Counted from the stretch's first letter, positions 22,477 through 33,419 are shown. The stretch: DNA of 64,000 nt from Plantactinospora mayteni (GCF_016862935.1 NZ_BONX01000058.1:1-64000); one strand, 5' to 3'. Program-made: numbers and translations. Notes: generated from the letters alone by a model not told the origin.

Positions 22477-22627
22477 CGATCAGCCCTCCTGACTCGGAGG
22501 CAGGCGTTCACTACTGACCGTATCCGCGCCATCAACCGGAGTCCAGTCGTCCAAGCTGCCAATCTGACCAAAAGCAATGGTCAACCCACCCGAGGTCGGG
22601 AGGGGACCGGTTAGCCGGCCGCCGACC

Positions 22628-23491
22628 TCAGAAGGCCAGGCATTCACACTCCGTCATCAGCGCTCGGACGTTGCGGACGTACTGCGGGTTGGGGATCTTC
22701 AACCCGTCGTCGGTCACCACCGCCCCCGGCCCGAAGTTGTACGCCGAGATCACCGCGTTCAGCAGGCAGGAGTTGAGTTCGCTGGTGCAGTCGTCGGCGG
22801 AGACCCCGTAGTCGCTCTCGAAGAAGGCGTCCCCGATGTACTTGATCAGCCAGGCCAGGTAGTTCGCGCCGAGCGTGGCGTTGTCCCGGTAGGCGTCGAT
22901 GTCGTACGACTGGTCGAAGCGCTGGTTGACGAAGGCCGCGGTGTCCGGCATGACCTGCATCAGCCCCACCCCGCCGTCGCAGGCGATGATGTTCGACTGC
23001 CAGCCGCTCTCCTGCCAGGCGGTCGCCTTGACCAGGTCGACCGGCACCCGGATGCTCGGCGCCGAACTCGGCCAGTAGGTCCGGCCGGCCGCCTCGGTCA
23101 GCGCCTGCTTGACCTGGGCCCGGCTGGCCTGGGTCCCCTCGTAGCGCGGCTTGGTGCAGCCGGCCTCGGGCTTCGGCGGCGGCGGGGGCAGCTTCGTCTC
23201 GGTCGGCGGCTTCGGCACCTTGCGCGGCCCCGGCTTCTTGCTCGGGGTACGTTTCGGCGTCGCCGACGGCGTTGGCCGGACACCGAGCCCCGCCACGGCC
23301 GGCGGCTCCGGCTCGGTCGACGGCTCGCCGTCCGCGCCCGGCTCCGCGGCGCCGGACGGGTCGGTCTCCGCCGCGACCGTGGTCGTACCGCCCTCGCCTC
23401 CCGGCTCGCCGTTGGCGCAGCCGACCACGGCGGCGAGCGCCAGGACCACCACTCCCGACAGCAGCCCCGTCCTGCGTCGCCACTCAGTCAT
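22628..23491 (-). CDS. lytic transglycosylase lipoprotein
   Basis: A 287-residue exported SLT-type muramidase that cleaves peptidoglycan. It has a signal sequence ending in lipobox AVVGC, then a long Pro/Glu/Lys-rich linker (about residues 25-110) that spans the wall. The SLT domain contains TAWQESGWQS with the catalytic Glu, GGVGLMQVMPDTAAF and NYLAWLIKY, with paired Cys residues (DDCTSELNSC) likely forming a disulfide. An upstream start would place 13 residues before the signal and is unlikely. Confidence 0.9.
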   Translation of the reverse strand: MTEWRRRTGLLSGVVVLALAAVVGCANGEPGGEGGTTTVAAETDPSGAAEPGADGEPSTEPEPPAVAGLGVRPTPSATPKRTPSKKPGPRKVPKPPTETKLPPPPPKPEAGCTKPRYEGTQASRAQVKQALTEAAGRTYWPSSAPSIRVPVDLVKATAWQESGWQSNIIACDGGVGLMQVMPDTAAFVNQRFDQSYDIDAYRDNATLGANYLAWLIKYIGDAFFESDYGVSADDCTSELNSCLLNAVISAYNFGPGAVVTDDGLKIPNPQYVRNVRALMTECECLAF

Positions 23492-23539
23492 CGAGTCCCC
23501 CCAGATCTCCCGGCGCACCATAACAGGCACACCGACAGC

Positions 23540-24997
23540 TCAGGGGGCATCGACCACCCGGGTGGCCGGGGCGGTCTCCTCGCCTCCGGACGGCTCGGCC
23601 TCGCCTCCGGACGGCTCGGGCCGGTTTGCCGTCGACGGCCCGGCCGGGGCTCCGGCGGCGCGTACCGCGCGGTCCCGGGTCGCCCAGGCGACCATGAAGA
23701 CCGCGGTCCAGAGCACCCCGAGCAGCATCGAGGTGACCGTCTCGCTCGCCGAACTCCAGCCGACGTAGAGCCGGGCCGCCCCGACGGTCACCACCCCGAC
23801 CGCCGCCACCGTCCAGGCCGCCACCGCCATCGGCCAGCGGCTCTGCCGGGCCAGCAGCCAGGCCAGCGTGCAGAGGCTGGCCGCGACCACCGCGTTCTGG
23901 GCCGGCAGCAGCCGCACCGGCGCACCGCTGGTCGGCCCGGTGACGTCGCTGACCAGCAGCAACACCAGCAGCGGTACGAAGGCGCCGGCCGTACCGAGCA
24001 CGCTGAGCAGGTCGACCCGCCACGGTCGGGTACGCCAGCCGACCACCGCGGCGACCAGCGCCACCACCAGGATCAGCACCGGCCCGCGCAACGCGCCGAT
24101 CGCGCCGTGCGCCAACTCGGCCACCCCGTCGGTACGCCGGGACGCGAACCACTCCGCTATCGCGCTGTCGACCACCGACAGCCCGCTGTGCGTGATCACC
24201 AGGTCGAGCAGCCAGGCCAGGGTGAGCCCGGTCACGAAGAGCAGCGCCAACCCGGCGACCAGGTTCGCCAGCAGGGTCCAGCCCGGCCCGATGTGCATCG
24301 ACAACAGGAAGAACAGCACCCCGTACCGCCGGGCCAGCCAGCGCAGCGGCGGCCGGGCGATCGCCCGGGACAGCAGCGACCGCACCGGATCGGGGTTCCG
24401 GCCCAACCAGCGGCCGACCAGCACGATGGCCACGATGAAGACGATCAGCAGCAGTACGGCACCGGTCGCCCTGCCGAGGAAGTGGGAGACGGTCTCGTAC
24501 GACTCCCCGGCCAGATAGCCGGCCAGCACCGAGCCGCCGACCCAGGTCAGCACCCCGCCCAGGTTCCACGGCGCGAACCGCCGGTACGGCATCCCGGCAC
24601 TGCCGGCCAGCCGGGGCACCAGGGTCCGGGCGAAGGCCACCCAGCGGGCCGCGAAGACACCCCGCCCGCCCAGCCGGGCCAGCATCGCGTCCGCCCTCGC
24701 CCAGCGCTGCGCCCCGACCCGGCTCCCCCAGCGGCCGGCCCGGAGCCGGGGACCGTGCCGCCGCCCACTGCGGAACGCCAGCGCGTCGCCGACGACGGCT
24801 GCGAGAATCATCACCACCAGCGCCGGTCCGAGCCGCAGCATCCCGGTGTACGCGAGGAAGCCGACCAGCAGCAGGGTCGCCTCGGCCGGCATCACCAGGC
24901 CGACGATCAGCGCCGTCTCGGTGGCCACCAGCAGCGCGGCGGCCAGATAAACGAGCACCGGTGGCAACTCCCGCACCACCGTCAACACATCCTGCAC
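23540..24997 (-). CDS. DedA domain fused to a degenerate PAP2 phosphatase-like domain
   Basis: A 485-residue membrane protein. Residues about 1-195 are a DedA/VTT domain (VMPAEATLLLVGFLAYTG, RTLVPRLAGSAGMPYRRF). Residues about 225-440 have the PAP2 helical layout (DSAIAEWFASRRTDG and later helices). Active PAP2 enzymes need K-x6-RP, PSGH and SR-x5-H-x3-D. Here the second motif is PAQNAV and the third is AARLYVGWSSASE, lacking the catalytic His residues and Asp. So the second half probably binds or moves lipid rather than hydrolysing phosphate. DedA-PAP2 fusions themselves are known. Confidence 0.82.
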   Translation of the reverse strand: MQDVLTVVRELPPVLVYLAAALLVATETALIVGLVMPAEATLLLVGFLAYTGMLRLGPALVVMILAAVVGDALAFRSGRRHGPRLRAGRWGSRVGAQRWARADAMLARLGGRGVFAARWVAFARTLVPRLAGSAGMPYRRFAPWNLGGVLTWVGGSVLAGYLAGESYETVSHFLGRATGAVLLLIVFIVAIVLVGRWLGRNPDPVRSLLSRAIARPPLRWLARRYGVLFFLLSMHIGPGWTLLANLVAGLALLFVTGLTLAWLLDLVITHSGLSVVDSAIAEWFASRRTDGVAELAHGAIGALRGPVLILVVALVAAVVGWRTRPWRVDLLSVLGTAGAFVPLLVLLLVSDVTGPTSGAPVRLLPAQNAVVAASLCTLAWLLARQSRWPMAVAAWTVAAVGVVTVGAARLYVGWSSASETVTSMLLGVLWTAVFMVAWATRDRAVRAAGAPAGPSTANRPEPSGGEAEPSGGEETAPATRVVDAP

Positions 24998-25131
24998 GGC
25001 GACCCCCCGAACACCCCGGCCAGCATGCCAGCCGGGTGGGGTGATGGCACAGCTATTCCCGCCGAGAGCGGGGTTACCTCAGGGGGAACCCGGACGCCGG
25101 CCCGGATCCCGCAGGCGGGAGGATGGAGGGC

Positions 25132-27000
<1,869 letters not shown>

Positions 27001-27021
27001 GTCCGGTCGTACGCTGCGCAG

Positions 27022-27882
27022 ATGTCCTGGGACGCGCTCGAGGTCGAACTGGCCGCCGTCGCCGGTACCGTCTCGGTCTACGCGGGTCGGCTCGGCCGCC
27101 GGCCCGCGTACACCCGGCTGCCGGACGCACCGCACTACGCGGCCAGCACCATGAAGGTGGCCGTGCTGGCCGCGCTGCACCGGGTCGCCGAGGCCGGTGA
27201 GGTGGAACTGGACGCGCCGGTACCGGTGGTCAACGAGTTCGACTCGGCCCGCCCGGGCGCGGGCCGCTTCTCCTGCGCGGCGGACTACGACAACGACGAG
27301 GCGGTCTGGGCCCGGCTCGACGGCACCGCACCGCTGCGCTGGCTCGCCGAACGGATGATCGTCCGGTCCAGCAACCTCGCCACCAACCTGGTACTCGGGC
27401 ACGTCGGGCTGCCCGCCGTCGCCGAGGTCTGGGCCGACAGCGGTGCCCGGCACAGCCGTACCCAGCGGGGCATCGAGGACTTCGCCGCCCGGGACGCCGG
27501 GCTCGACAACCAGGTCACCGCCGCCGACCTGGCCCGGCTGCTCGGCGGGATCGCCCGGTCCCGGCTGGCCTCCCCCGGCACCTGTGCCGCGATGCTGGAC
27601 GTGCTGCTCGGCCAGGAGCGCGGGGAGGACCTGGCCGCCGGGCTGCCGCCGGGCACCCGGATCGCACACAAGAACGGCTGGGTACGCGGCATCCGGCACG
27701 GCGCCGGCATCGTCTTCCCGGACGACGCGCCCCCGTACGCCGTGGTGGTCTGCACCAGTGTGCCGCCGGACGCTGCCGGCGGGCCGTCCGGCGACGACCG
27801 GGACGAGCAGGCGCGTCGGCTGCTCGCCCGGGTCTCGGCCCTGGTCTGGGCCGCCCGGCACCGCCTGGGGACCGTCGACTGA
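27022..27882 (+). CDS. serine beta-lactamase-like hydrolase
   Basis: A 286-residue class A beta-lactamase/penicillin-binding fold. The Ser-x2-Lys motif is STMK, the second motif SSN (RSSNLATN) and the third KNG (AHKNGWVRG). No signal peptide is seen, so it is probably cytoplasmic or non-classically placed, unlike true resistance enzymes. It starts 21 bp after typA and is followed by a dipeptide epimerase and an NlpC/P60 peptidase, so a peptidase or esterase role in wall-peptide turnover is the best guess. Confidence 0.85.
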   Translation: MSWDALEVELAAVAGTVSVYAGRLGRRPAYTRLPDAPHYAASTMKVAVLAALHRVAEAGEVELDAPVPVVNEFDSARPGAGRFSCAADYDNDEAVWARLDGTAPLRWLAERMIVRSSNLATNLVLGHVGLPAVAEVWADSGARHSRTQRGIEDFAARDAGLDNQVTAADLARLLGGIARSRLASPGTCAAMLDVLLGQERGEDLAAGLPPGTRIAHKNGWVRGIRHGAGIVFPDDAPPYAVVVCTSVPPDAAGGPSGDDRDEQARRLLARVSALVWAARHRLGTVD

Positions 27883-27906
27883 TCCGACGGTCGATATGGT
27901 GCCCCC

Positions 27907-29001
27907 ATGTCGATCGCCTCGGTACGCACCCACCGGCTCTCCGCTCCGCTGCACACCCCGTTCGTGACCGCGCTGCGCCGCACCTCCACAGTAGAGACCC
28001 TCGTGGTGGAGGTGGTCGACGCGGACGGGCGGTCCGGATTCGGCGAGGCGCCGCAGGTGTGGCGGGTGACGGGTGCCTCGATCGGCGGTGCGCAGGCGTG
28101 TGTCGAGGAGGTGTTCGCCCCGCTGCTGACCCGGCGGGACCCGGACGACCTGGTGGCCCGGTGCGCGGAGGTACGCCGGGCGGTGGTCGGCAACGAGGCG
28201 GCGAAGGCGGCGGTGGACGTCGCCCTGCACGACCTGGCGGCCCGGCGGCTCGGCGTACCGCTGGTCCGGCTGCTCGGCGGGACGTCCCGGCGGGTACCCA
28301 CCGACGTCACCCTGTCGGCCGGGGACGCGGTCGAGTTGGCCGGGGCGGCGAAGCAGCGGGTCGCCGACGGTTTCGACGTACTCAAGGTGAAGGTCGGCAC
28401 GGACGCGGCGGGTGACCTGGCCCGGGTCCGTGCGGTGCGGGCCGCCGCCGGACCGCAGACCCGGATCCGGCTCGACGCCAACCAGGGCTGGACGCCCCGG
28501 GAGGCGGTCCGGGTGATCCGCGGTATCGAGGACGCCGGGCTCGACGTGGAGTTGGTGGAGCAGCCGGTGCACGCCCGGGATGTCGCCGGGCTGGCCTGGG
28601 TGGCCGACCGGGTGGACGTGCCGATCCTGGCCGACGAGTCGGTCTACGGGCTGCGCGACCTGGTCGAGGTGATCCAGCGGCGGGCCGCCGACATGGTGAA
28701 CGTGAAGCTGGCCAAGTGCGGTGGGCTGGGGCCGGCCCGGACGCTGCTGGAACTGGCCGCCGAGCACGGCCTCGGCACGCTGGTCGGCTCGATGATGGAG
28801 ACCCAGATCGGGCTCGGCGCGGCTGCCAGCCTGGTCGCCGCCCACGGCACCAGCGCCGTCCCGGACCTGGACGCCGCCTGGTGGCTGGCCTGGTCGCCGG
28901 TGCAGGGCGGCATCCGGTACGAGAATGCCGCCGTGGTGCTGCCCGACGCTCCCGGCCTCGGCGTCGCCGGCCTGCACCGGACCCCGCCGCCGACGCCCTG
29001 A
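27907..29001 (+). CDS. dipeptide epimerase, enolase superfamily
   Basis: A 364-residue muconate-lactonising-type enolase-superfamily enzyme. Visible features are the KVKVG general-base Lys pair, metal ligands in RLDANQGW, LVEQPV and ILADES, and the second Lys in VNVKLAKCGG. The pattern fits L-Ala-D/L-Glu epimerases, which convert the D-Glu of murein peptides to L-Glu. Its neighbour is an NlpC/P60 peptidase, as with YkfB-YkfC in Bacillus. It lies 24 bp after the beta-lactamase-like gene, in the same direction. Confidence 0.88.
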   Translation: MSIASVRTHRLSAPLHTPFVTALRRTSTVETLVVEVVDADGRSGFGEAPQVWRVTGASIGGAQACVEEVFAPLLTRRDPDDLVARCAEVRRAVVGNEAAKAAVDVALHDLAARRLGVPLVRLLGGTSRRVPTDVTLSAGDAVELAGAAKQRVADGFDVLKVKVGTDAAGDLARVRAVRAAAGPQTRIRLDANQGWTPREAVRVIRGIEDAGLDVELVEQPVHARDVAGLAWVADRVDVPILADESVYGLRDLVEVIQRRAADMVNVKLAKCGGLGPARTLLELAAEHGLGTLVGSMMETQIGLGAAASLVAAHGTSAVPDLDAAWWLAWSPVQGGIRYENAAVVLPDAPGLGVAGLHRTPPPTP

Positions 29002-29075
29002 CCCCGTCCCGCCACCCGCCGCCCGGTCGGACCCGGCCACCCCGCGCCAGAGTGAAGGCAACATTCAGTCACTTC

Positions 29076-29104
29076 TTGCAGTGTGGCGCTAACTTTCATA
29101 AGGT
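29076..29104 (+). promoter_or_regulatory. promoter of the C40 peptidase gene
   Basis: ttgcag and taaggt are separated by 17 bp in a local AT-rich patch. Start of transcription would be near 29111, 29 bp before the ATG. Confidence 0.5.
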
Positions 29105-29139
29105 TCGGGCGAGAGCGGGCGAGGACGGGTGGTACTTAC

Positions 29140-30066
29140 ATGGTGCTGCGCTCGGGGCACGAGGCCGTTGTCCGGGTCGCCGTCGCCACCCTGTGGGCGC
29201 GGCCCGAGGCCGTCCGCCCGGTGGACGGACCGGCGCTGTCCCGCCGGACCGACATCGCCGGCTGGATTTCCCGGATGACCGCCGACCAGCGGGTCGGCGA
29301 CTGCGTGCTCAGTCAGCTCCTGCTCGGCGAGCGGGTGCTGGTCGAGGAGGTCCGGCCGGACGGCTGGGTCCGGGTCGTCGCGGTGGAGCAGCCGGCGGCC
29401 AGGCTCGACCCTCGGGGTTATCCGGGCTGGCTCCCGCGCGAACAGCTCGCCGAGCCCGCCGAGCCGGCCCCGGCGCCGCCGGACCTGGTCGTCGCGGCGA
29501 CGGTCACCCGGCTGTACGACGCACCGTCCGGCGCGGTGATGCTGCCCGGCGTCATCCTCGGCACCCGGCTGACCAGCGCGGGACCGGCCCGCGCCGGCTG
29601 GCGGCCGGTCCGGGTCCCCGACCACGGGCAGCCGCTCTGGGCACCCGACACCCACCTCGCCCCGGCGCCGAGCCGGCCGCCCAGCGCGACCGAGGTGCTC
29701 ACGGTGGCCAGCCGGCTGCGGGACGTGGTCTATCTCTGGGGCGGTGTCTCGGCGTACGGCATCGACTGCTCCGGCCTCGTGCACCTGGCCTGGCGGCGCT
29801 TTGGCGTACGCCTGCCCAGGGACGCCGACGACCAGGCGGCGGCGACCGCCCCGGTACCGCTCGGCGCGGAACGCCCCGGCGACCTCTACTTCTTCGCCCG
29901 GCCCGGCCGACCGGTCCACCACATCGGGATCGTCACCGCCCGACCCGGGCCGGACGGCGGCCGGCGGATGCTGCACGCCTGCTACACCAAGCGGCGGGTC
30001 CTGGAGGAACCGATGCCCGCCGACCGGACCGCTACCCTGGTCGGCGCACACCGGGTCACTCCCTGA
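29140..30066 (+). CDS. C40-family (NlpC/P60) peptidase
   Basis: A 308-residue protein. The last 125 residues are an NlpC/P60 domain with catalytic Cys in GIDCSGLVHLAW, His in VHHIGIVTA and a third polar residue in MLHACYT. The first 180 residues have two SH3-like parts (VAVATLWARPEAVR ... PGWLP; VVAATVTRLYDAP ... PLWAP), the layout of YkfC, a gamma-D-Glu-diamino acid endopeptidase. No signal peptide, which fits cytoplasmic processing of imported or recycled murein peptides together with the epimerase upstream. It has its own promoter. Confidence 0.9.
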   Translation: MVLRSGHEAVVRVAVATLWARPEAVRPVDGPALSRRTDIAGWISRMTADQRVGDCVLSQLLLGERVLVEEVRPDGWVRVVAVEQPAARLDPRGYPGWLPREQLAEPAEPAPAPPDLVVAATVTRLYDAPSGAVMLPGVILGTRLTSAGPARAGWRPVRVPDHGQPLWAPDTHLAPAPSRPPSATEVLTVASRLRDVVYLWGGVSAYGIDCSGLVHLAWRRFGVRLPRDADDQAAATAPVPLGAERPGDLYFFARPGRPVHHIGIVTARPGPDGGRRMLHACYTKRRVLEEPMPADRTATLVGAHRVTP

Positions 30067-30087
30067 CCCGCCGCTGCGGTGGTTACC

Positions 30088-31080
30088 TCAGGCGACCGGC
30101 ACCTTCTCGGCTGATCGACGATCCCGGCCGGACTTGATCAGGCTGGCCACGGTCGCGACCGCCAGAGTGCCCAGGATGACCGTGAGGGAGAGCCAGATCG
30201 GGATGTGCGGCGCCCAACCGACCGGGTCGCCACCGTTGAGGAACGGCAGGTTGTTCCCGGCCAGTGCCTCCAGCACCAGCTTGACGCCGATGAAGCCGAG
30301 CACCACGGCGAGCCCGATGTTGAGGTAGACCAGCCGGTTGAGCAGCCCGCCGAGCAGGAAGTAGAGCTGCCGCAGCCCCATCAGCGCAAAGACGTTGGCC
30401 GTGAAGACCAGGTACGGCTCCTGGGTGATCCCGAAGATCGCCGGGATCGAGTCGAGCGCGAAGATCAGGTCGGTGGTGCCGATCGCGATCAGCACGATCA
30501 GCATCGGGGTGAAGAGCCGGCGGCCGTTCTCCTGCACGGTGAGCCGGGTGCCGGCGAAGTCCCGGGAGACCGGCAGGGCTCGCCGGCTCCAGCGGATCAG
30601 CAGGTTCTCCTTGAAGTCCTCCTCGTCCGGCTCACCCTGGCGGAAGAAGTTGATCGCCGTGTAGATGAGGAAGGCACCGAAGATGTAGAAGACCCAGGAG
30701 AACTGGTTGATCAGGGCCGCGCCGGCCGCGATGAAGCCACCGCGCATCACCAGCGCCAGCACGATGCCGATCAGCAGCACCTTCTGCTGGTACTGCCGAG
30801 GCACGCCGAACCTCGACATGATGATCACGAACACGAAGAGGTTGTCCACCGAGAGGCTGTACTCGGTGAGCCAACCGGTGTAGAACTCCCCGGCCACGGT
30901 GAAATTGGTGGTCAGGGCCAGGCCGGCTCCGAAGACGATGGCGAGGATCACGTAGAAGGCGACCCAGAGGCCGGACTCCTTCAGGCTCGGCTCGTGCGGT
31001 CGCCGGCCGATGATCACGAGATCTAGTAGCAGGATCGCGGTCAGTACGACCAGCGAGACGACCCATACCCAGGCGGACAC
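30088..31080 (-). CDS. TerC/Alx-family membrane protein, Mn2+ export type
   Basis: A 330-residue protein with about nine membrane helices. Conserved acidic sites are visible in EYSLSVDNLFVFV and GTTDLIFALDSIPAI, the hallmark TerC metal-path motifs. Start chosen at GTG 31080, which has GGAGGAG 9 nt upstream; upstream ATGs would place coding sequence through the riboswitch. A yybP-ykoY riboswitch lies in its leader, so a role in Mn2+ efflux or loading of exported proteins is well supported by family knowledge. Confidence 0.93.
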   Translation of the reverse strand: MSAWVWVVSLVVLTAILLLDLVIIGRRPHEPSLKESGLWVAFYVILAIVFGAGLALTTNFTVAGEFYTGWLTEYSLSVDNLFVFVIIMSRFGVPRQYQQKVLLIGIVLALVMRGGFIAAGAALINQFSWVFYIFGAFLIYTAINFFRQGEPDEEDFKENLLIRWSRRALPVSRDFAGTRLTVQENGRRLFTPMLIVLIAIGTTDLIFALDSIPAIFGITQEPYLVFTANVFALMGLRQLYFLLGGLLNRLVYLNIGLAVVLGFIGVKLVLEALAGNNLPFLNGGDPVGWAPHIPIWLSLTVILGTLAVATVASLIKSGRDRRSAEKVPVA

Positions 31081-31167
31081 GTTCAAGGCACTCCTCCGGC
31101 AGGCACGCGGCACCGCCGTCAGCACGTGGATGACGCGCGTCGGGCGGTGTAGACGATGGTGACTGTC

Positions 31168-31292
31168 GGAGGTCTCTTCCGCCATCGCCGTGCGGACCCG
31201 CCACGGCGACAACCTACGGTGCCGGGTCATCGTGCCGGTCTGCCGGCCGACGACCGTGTTGACGACACCGTCGCGAAGGAATACTCCCCTCC
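31168..31292 (-). ncRNA. yybP-ykoY (Mn2+) riboswitch in the terC leader
   Basis: On the minus strand the RNA starts with ggaggggagta, has gtcgtcaaca in the second arm and ggttgtc in the third, and ends with gaagagacctcc, whose last bases pair with the first ggagg. These are the conserved parts of the Mn2+-sensing yybP-ykoY RNA. It ends about 88 nt before the GTG start of terC. Confidence 0.85.
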
Positions 31293-31382
31293 TACAGAGC
31301 CATTGTTCACCATTCCCCGCCCGTTGCGCATCTCCCCCTGTCCGAGATGCTCGCGACCACCACCGCTAATCATCCTAGGAAC

Positions 31383-32657
31383 CTAGGGGCTAGGTCGGGG
31401 CACCAGCGGGTCGGCGAGGGGCCAACCCGCCGCCAGCACCCGGTCGCAGGCCAGGATCGCCGTACGCAGCCGGTCCGGAAGCGGGCCGGTGAGTTCGATC
31501 ACGGGTACCCCCGAGTCGGCCAACACCGTGCGAAACCGCTCGGTCATCCAGCCGCGCAGGTGCGCCCCGTCCCGCAGTCCGTCGTCGGTGAACGGCACCC
31601 CGTGGTGGTCGGTCAGCAGATAGAGATCGGGTCGACGGGCGGCGGCCCGCACCCGGGGCGAGGTCGAGCCGAGATACCGCTCCTCCCAGACCGCGGTGGC
31701 CCGGGCGTCGGTGTCGCAGAACAGCAGCGGTCCGCTCCGCCGGGCGGCGGCGTCCTCGGCGGCCTGCTGCTCCCGGACCACCGTCTCGAAGTCGGCCCGG
31801 TCCCACTCGACGTCGAAGATCGTCGCACCGGGCTCGGTACGCCGCAGCCGGGCCAGCTTGGCCACGGTGAGTTCCCGGCCGTACTCCGGTACCCAGCGGG
31901 TGCGGTAGTGCCCGGCCAGCGCCTCGGCGACCGTGGTGGTACCGGTGGACTCGGCGCCCACCACCACGATCCGGCGGACGAACCAGGCCCGGACCGGCGG
32001 GCTGAGCATCGCCCAGTGCGCCACCGGGTCGGCCCGGACCGCCGTGCCGGAGACCGGTACGACGGCCCGGGCCGGATCCACGGGTACGTCCACCGCGTCG
32101 AACCGGCGGGCCAACTCCGCGCCGTACGCCTCGGAGGAGAAGACCGCGTCGACCCGGGCCGGTCCGACCGCCGCCCGGAACACCGCACAGTGCGCGTCCC
32201 AGACGGCCGGATCGGCGTAGTCGACCGGATGGTCGTCGTACCGGCCGACGAACCGGACGTGCCGGTCGGCGGCGTGCACCTCACGTAACCAGTCCAGCCG
32301 CAGGTCCAGCGGGATCGACTCCCGCCGGGACGGCGCCACCACCACGGTGACGGCGGCGCACCGGCGGGCCGCCTCGGCGATCAACGCGTGGTGCCCGGCG
32401 TGTGGCGGATAGAACTTCCCCACCACCAGCCCGTGCCCGAACTCCGGCGGGCCAGCCGCCGCCGCCCCCGGATCCGCCGCCGCCCCCTCCGCCGGATCCC
32501 GCTCCGCCGTCGGATCCCGCTCCGCCGTCGGATCCCGCTCCGCCGTCCGCGCGGGCCGGGCGGGGGCGGGGAAGTTGCCGGTGTTCCGCGTGGTCGCCGG
32601 CGCCGCCCGCCCGGACCGCGGGGCGGCGGAAGGGTTGCCGGGGTTCCGCGCGGTCAC
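31383..32657 (-). CDS. nadR: NadR-like NMN adenylyltransferase / nicotinamide riboside kinase
   Basis: A 424-residue bifunctional NAD salvage enzyme without the helix-turn-helix of enterobacterial NadR. After a low-complexity leader of about 70 residues (repeated TAERDP), the nucleotidyltransferase domain begins with GLVVGKFYPPHAGHHALI (HxGH motif), and the kinase domain follows with GAESTGTTTVAEAL (P-loop) and WVPEYGREL. The GTG start overlaps the stop of pnuC by 4 bp, so the two are translationally coupled. They import nicotinamide riboside and turn it into NMN and NAD. Confidence 0.92.
   Translation of the reverse strand: MTARNPGNPSAAPRSGRAAPATTRNTGNFPAPARPARTAERDPTAERDPTAERDPAEGAAADPGAAAAGPPEFGHGLVVGKFYPPHAGHHALIAEAARRCAAVTVVVAPSRRESIPLDLRLDWLREVHAADRHVRFVGRYDDHPVDYADPAVWDAHCAVFRAAVGPARVDAVFSSEAYGAELARRFDAVDVPVDPARAVVPVSGTAVRADPVAHWAMLSPPVRAWFVRRIVVVGAESTGTTTVAEALAGHYRTRWVPEYGRELTVAKLARLRRTEPGATIFDVEWDRADFETVVREQQAAEDAAARRSGPLLFCDTDARATAVWEERYLGSTSPRVRAAARRPDLYLLTDHHGVPFTDDGLRDGAHLRGWMTERFRTVLADSGVPVIELTGPLPDRLRTAILACDRVLAAGWPLADPLVPRPSP
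32507..32561. repeat. 18-bp tandem repeat in the nadR leader, 3 copies
   Basis: The unit cggatcccgctccgccgt is repeated in frame and encodes TAERDP each time. Copy-number change would lengthen or shorten the leader without shifting the frame. Confidence 0.8.
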
Positions 32658-33313
32658 GGGGTGGCGGGGGCCGGGCCCGGCGCCACCGGCCGGGCGGCGG
32701 GGGCCGAGAGCCGGCGCAGGTCGGCCCGCCAGTTACGCAGCCCCAGCACGCAGAGCCCGAGGAAGACCGCGTACAGCCCGGCGGTGAGGTGCAGCCCCTT
32801 GTAGACGTAGAGCGGGATGTAGATCAGGTCGGCGGCGATCCAGATCCACCAGCTCTCCACCCGCTTGCGGCACTGGCCGTACGTCGCCATCAGGGAGAGC
32901 GCGGTGGTGACCGCGTCCGGCAGCGGCACGGTCGAGTCGGTCGCCCGGTCCAGCAGCAGCCAGAGCAGCAGCGTCAGTACCGCACCGGCGCCGACCAGCA
33001 CTGTCCACTCCCGACGATCGGTCCGGGCGACCACCAGGCGACTCCGCTCGGTACCGCCGAAGAGCCACGCCCACCAGCCGTAGAGGCCGAGTCCGACGTA
33101 GACGATCTGGAGCCCGGCGTCGGCGTACAGGCCGGCGGTCCAGAAGAGCACCATCAGCAGCAGCACGTTGGCGATGCCGATCGGCCAGTTCCACATCTTC
33201 TGCCGGGCCAGCAGCCAGACGTTGAGTACGCCGGTCACGAAGCCGAGCAGTTCGGCCCGGCTGGTCGGCGTACCCGCCACGGTGAACGCCGTACCGGTCA
33301 GCCAGTCGAGCAT
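32654..33313 (-). CDS. pnuC: PnuC nicotinamide riboside transporter
   Basis: A 219-residue facilitator with seven or so membrane helices. Typical motifs are LGFVTGVLNVWLLARQKMWNWPIGIAN, YVGLGLYGWWAW and WWIWIAADLIYIPLYVYKGL, which include the Trp/Asn/Gln residues that line the substrate path in the family. RBS GGGAGG is 7 nt before the ATG. It forms an operon with nadR, overlapping by 4 bp. Confidence 0.95.
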   Translation of the reverse strand: MLDWLTGTAFTVAGTPTSRAELLGFVTGVLNVWLLARQKMWNWPIGIANVLLLMVLFWTAGLYADAGLQIVYVGLGLYGWWAWLFGGTERSRLVVARTDRREWTVLVGAGAVLTLLLWLLLDRATDSTVPLPDAVTTALSLMATYGQCRKRVESWWIWIAADLIYIPLYVYKGLHLTAGLYAVFLGLCVLGLRNWRADLRRLSAPAARPVAPGPAPATP

Positions 33314-33419
33314 GGCGCACCTCCCGCAAGATCTTCCGGAGTTCCTACCGTAGGTACCGCCGGGCGGGACGGGTAGACCCCGATCGACCGGCCCGGCTCG
33401 TCCATGCCATGCTGCGATC

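Noticed and set aside
27022-27882. An antibiotic-resistance beta-lactamase
   Set aside because: No signal peptide, the third motif is KNG and the setting is a murein-peptide gene group; a resistance role is not supported.
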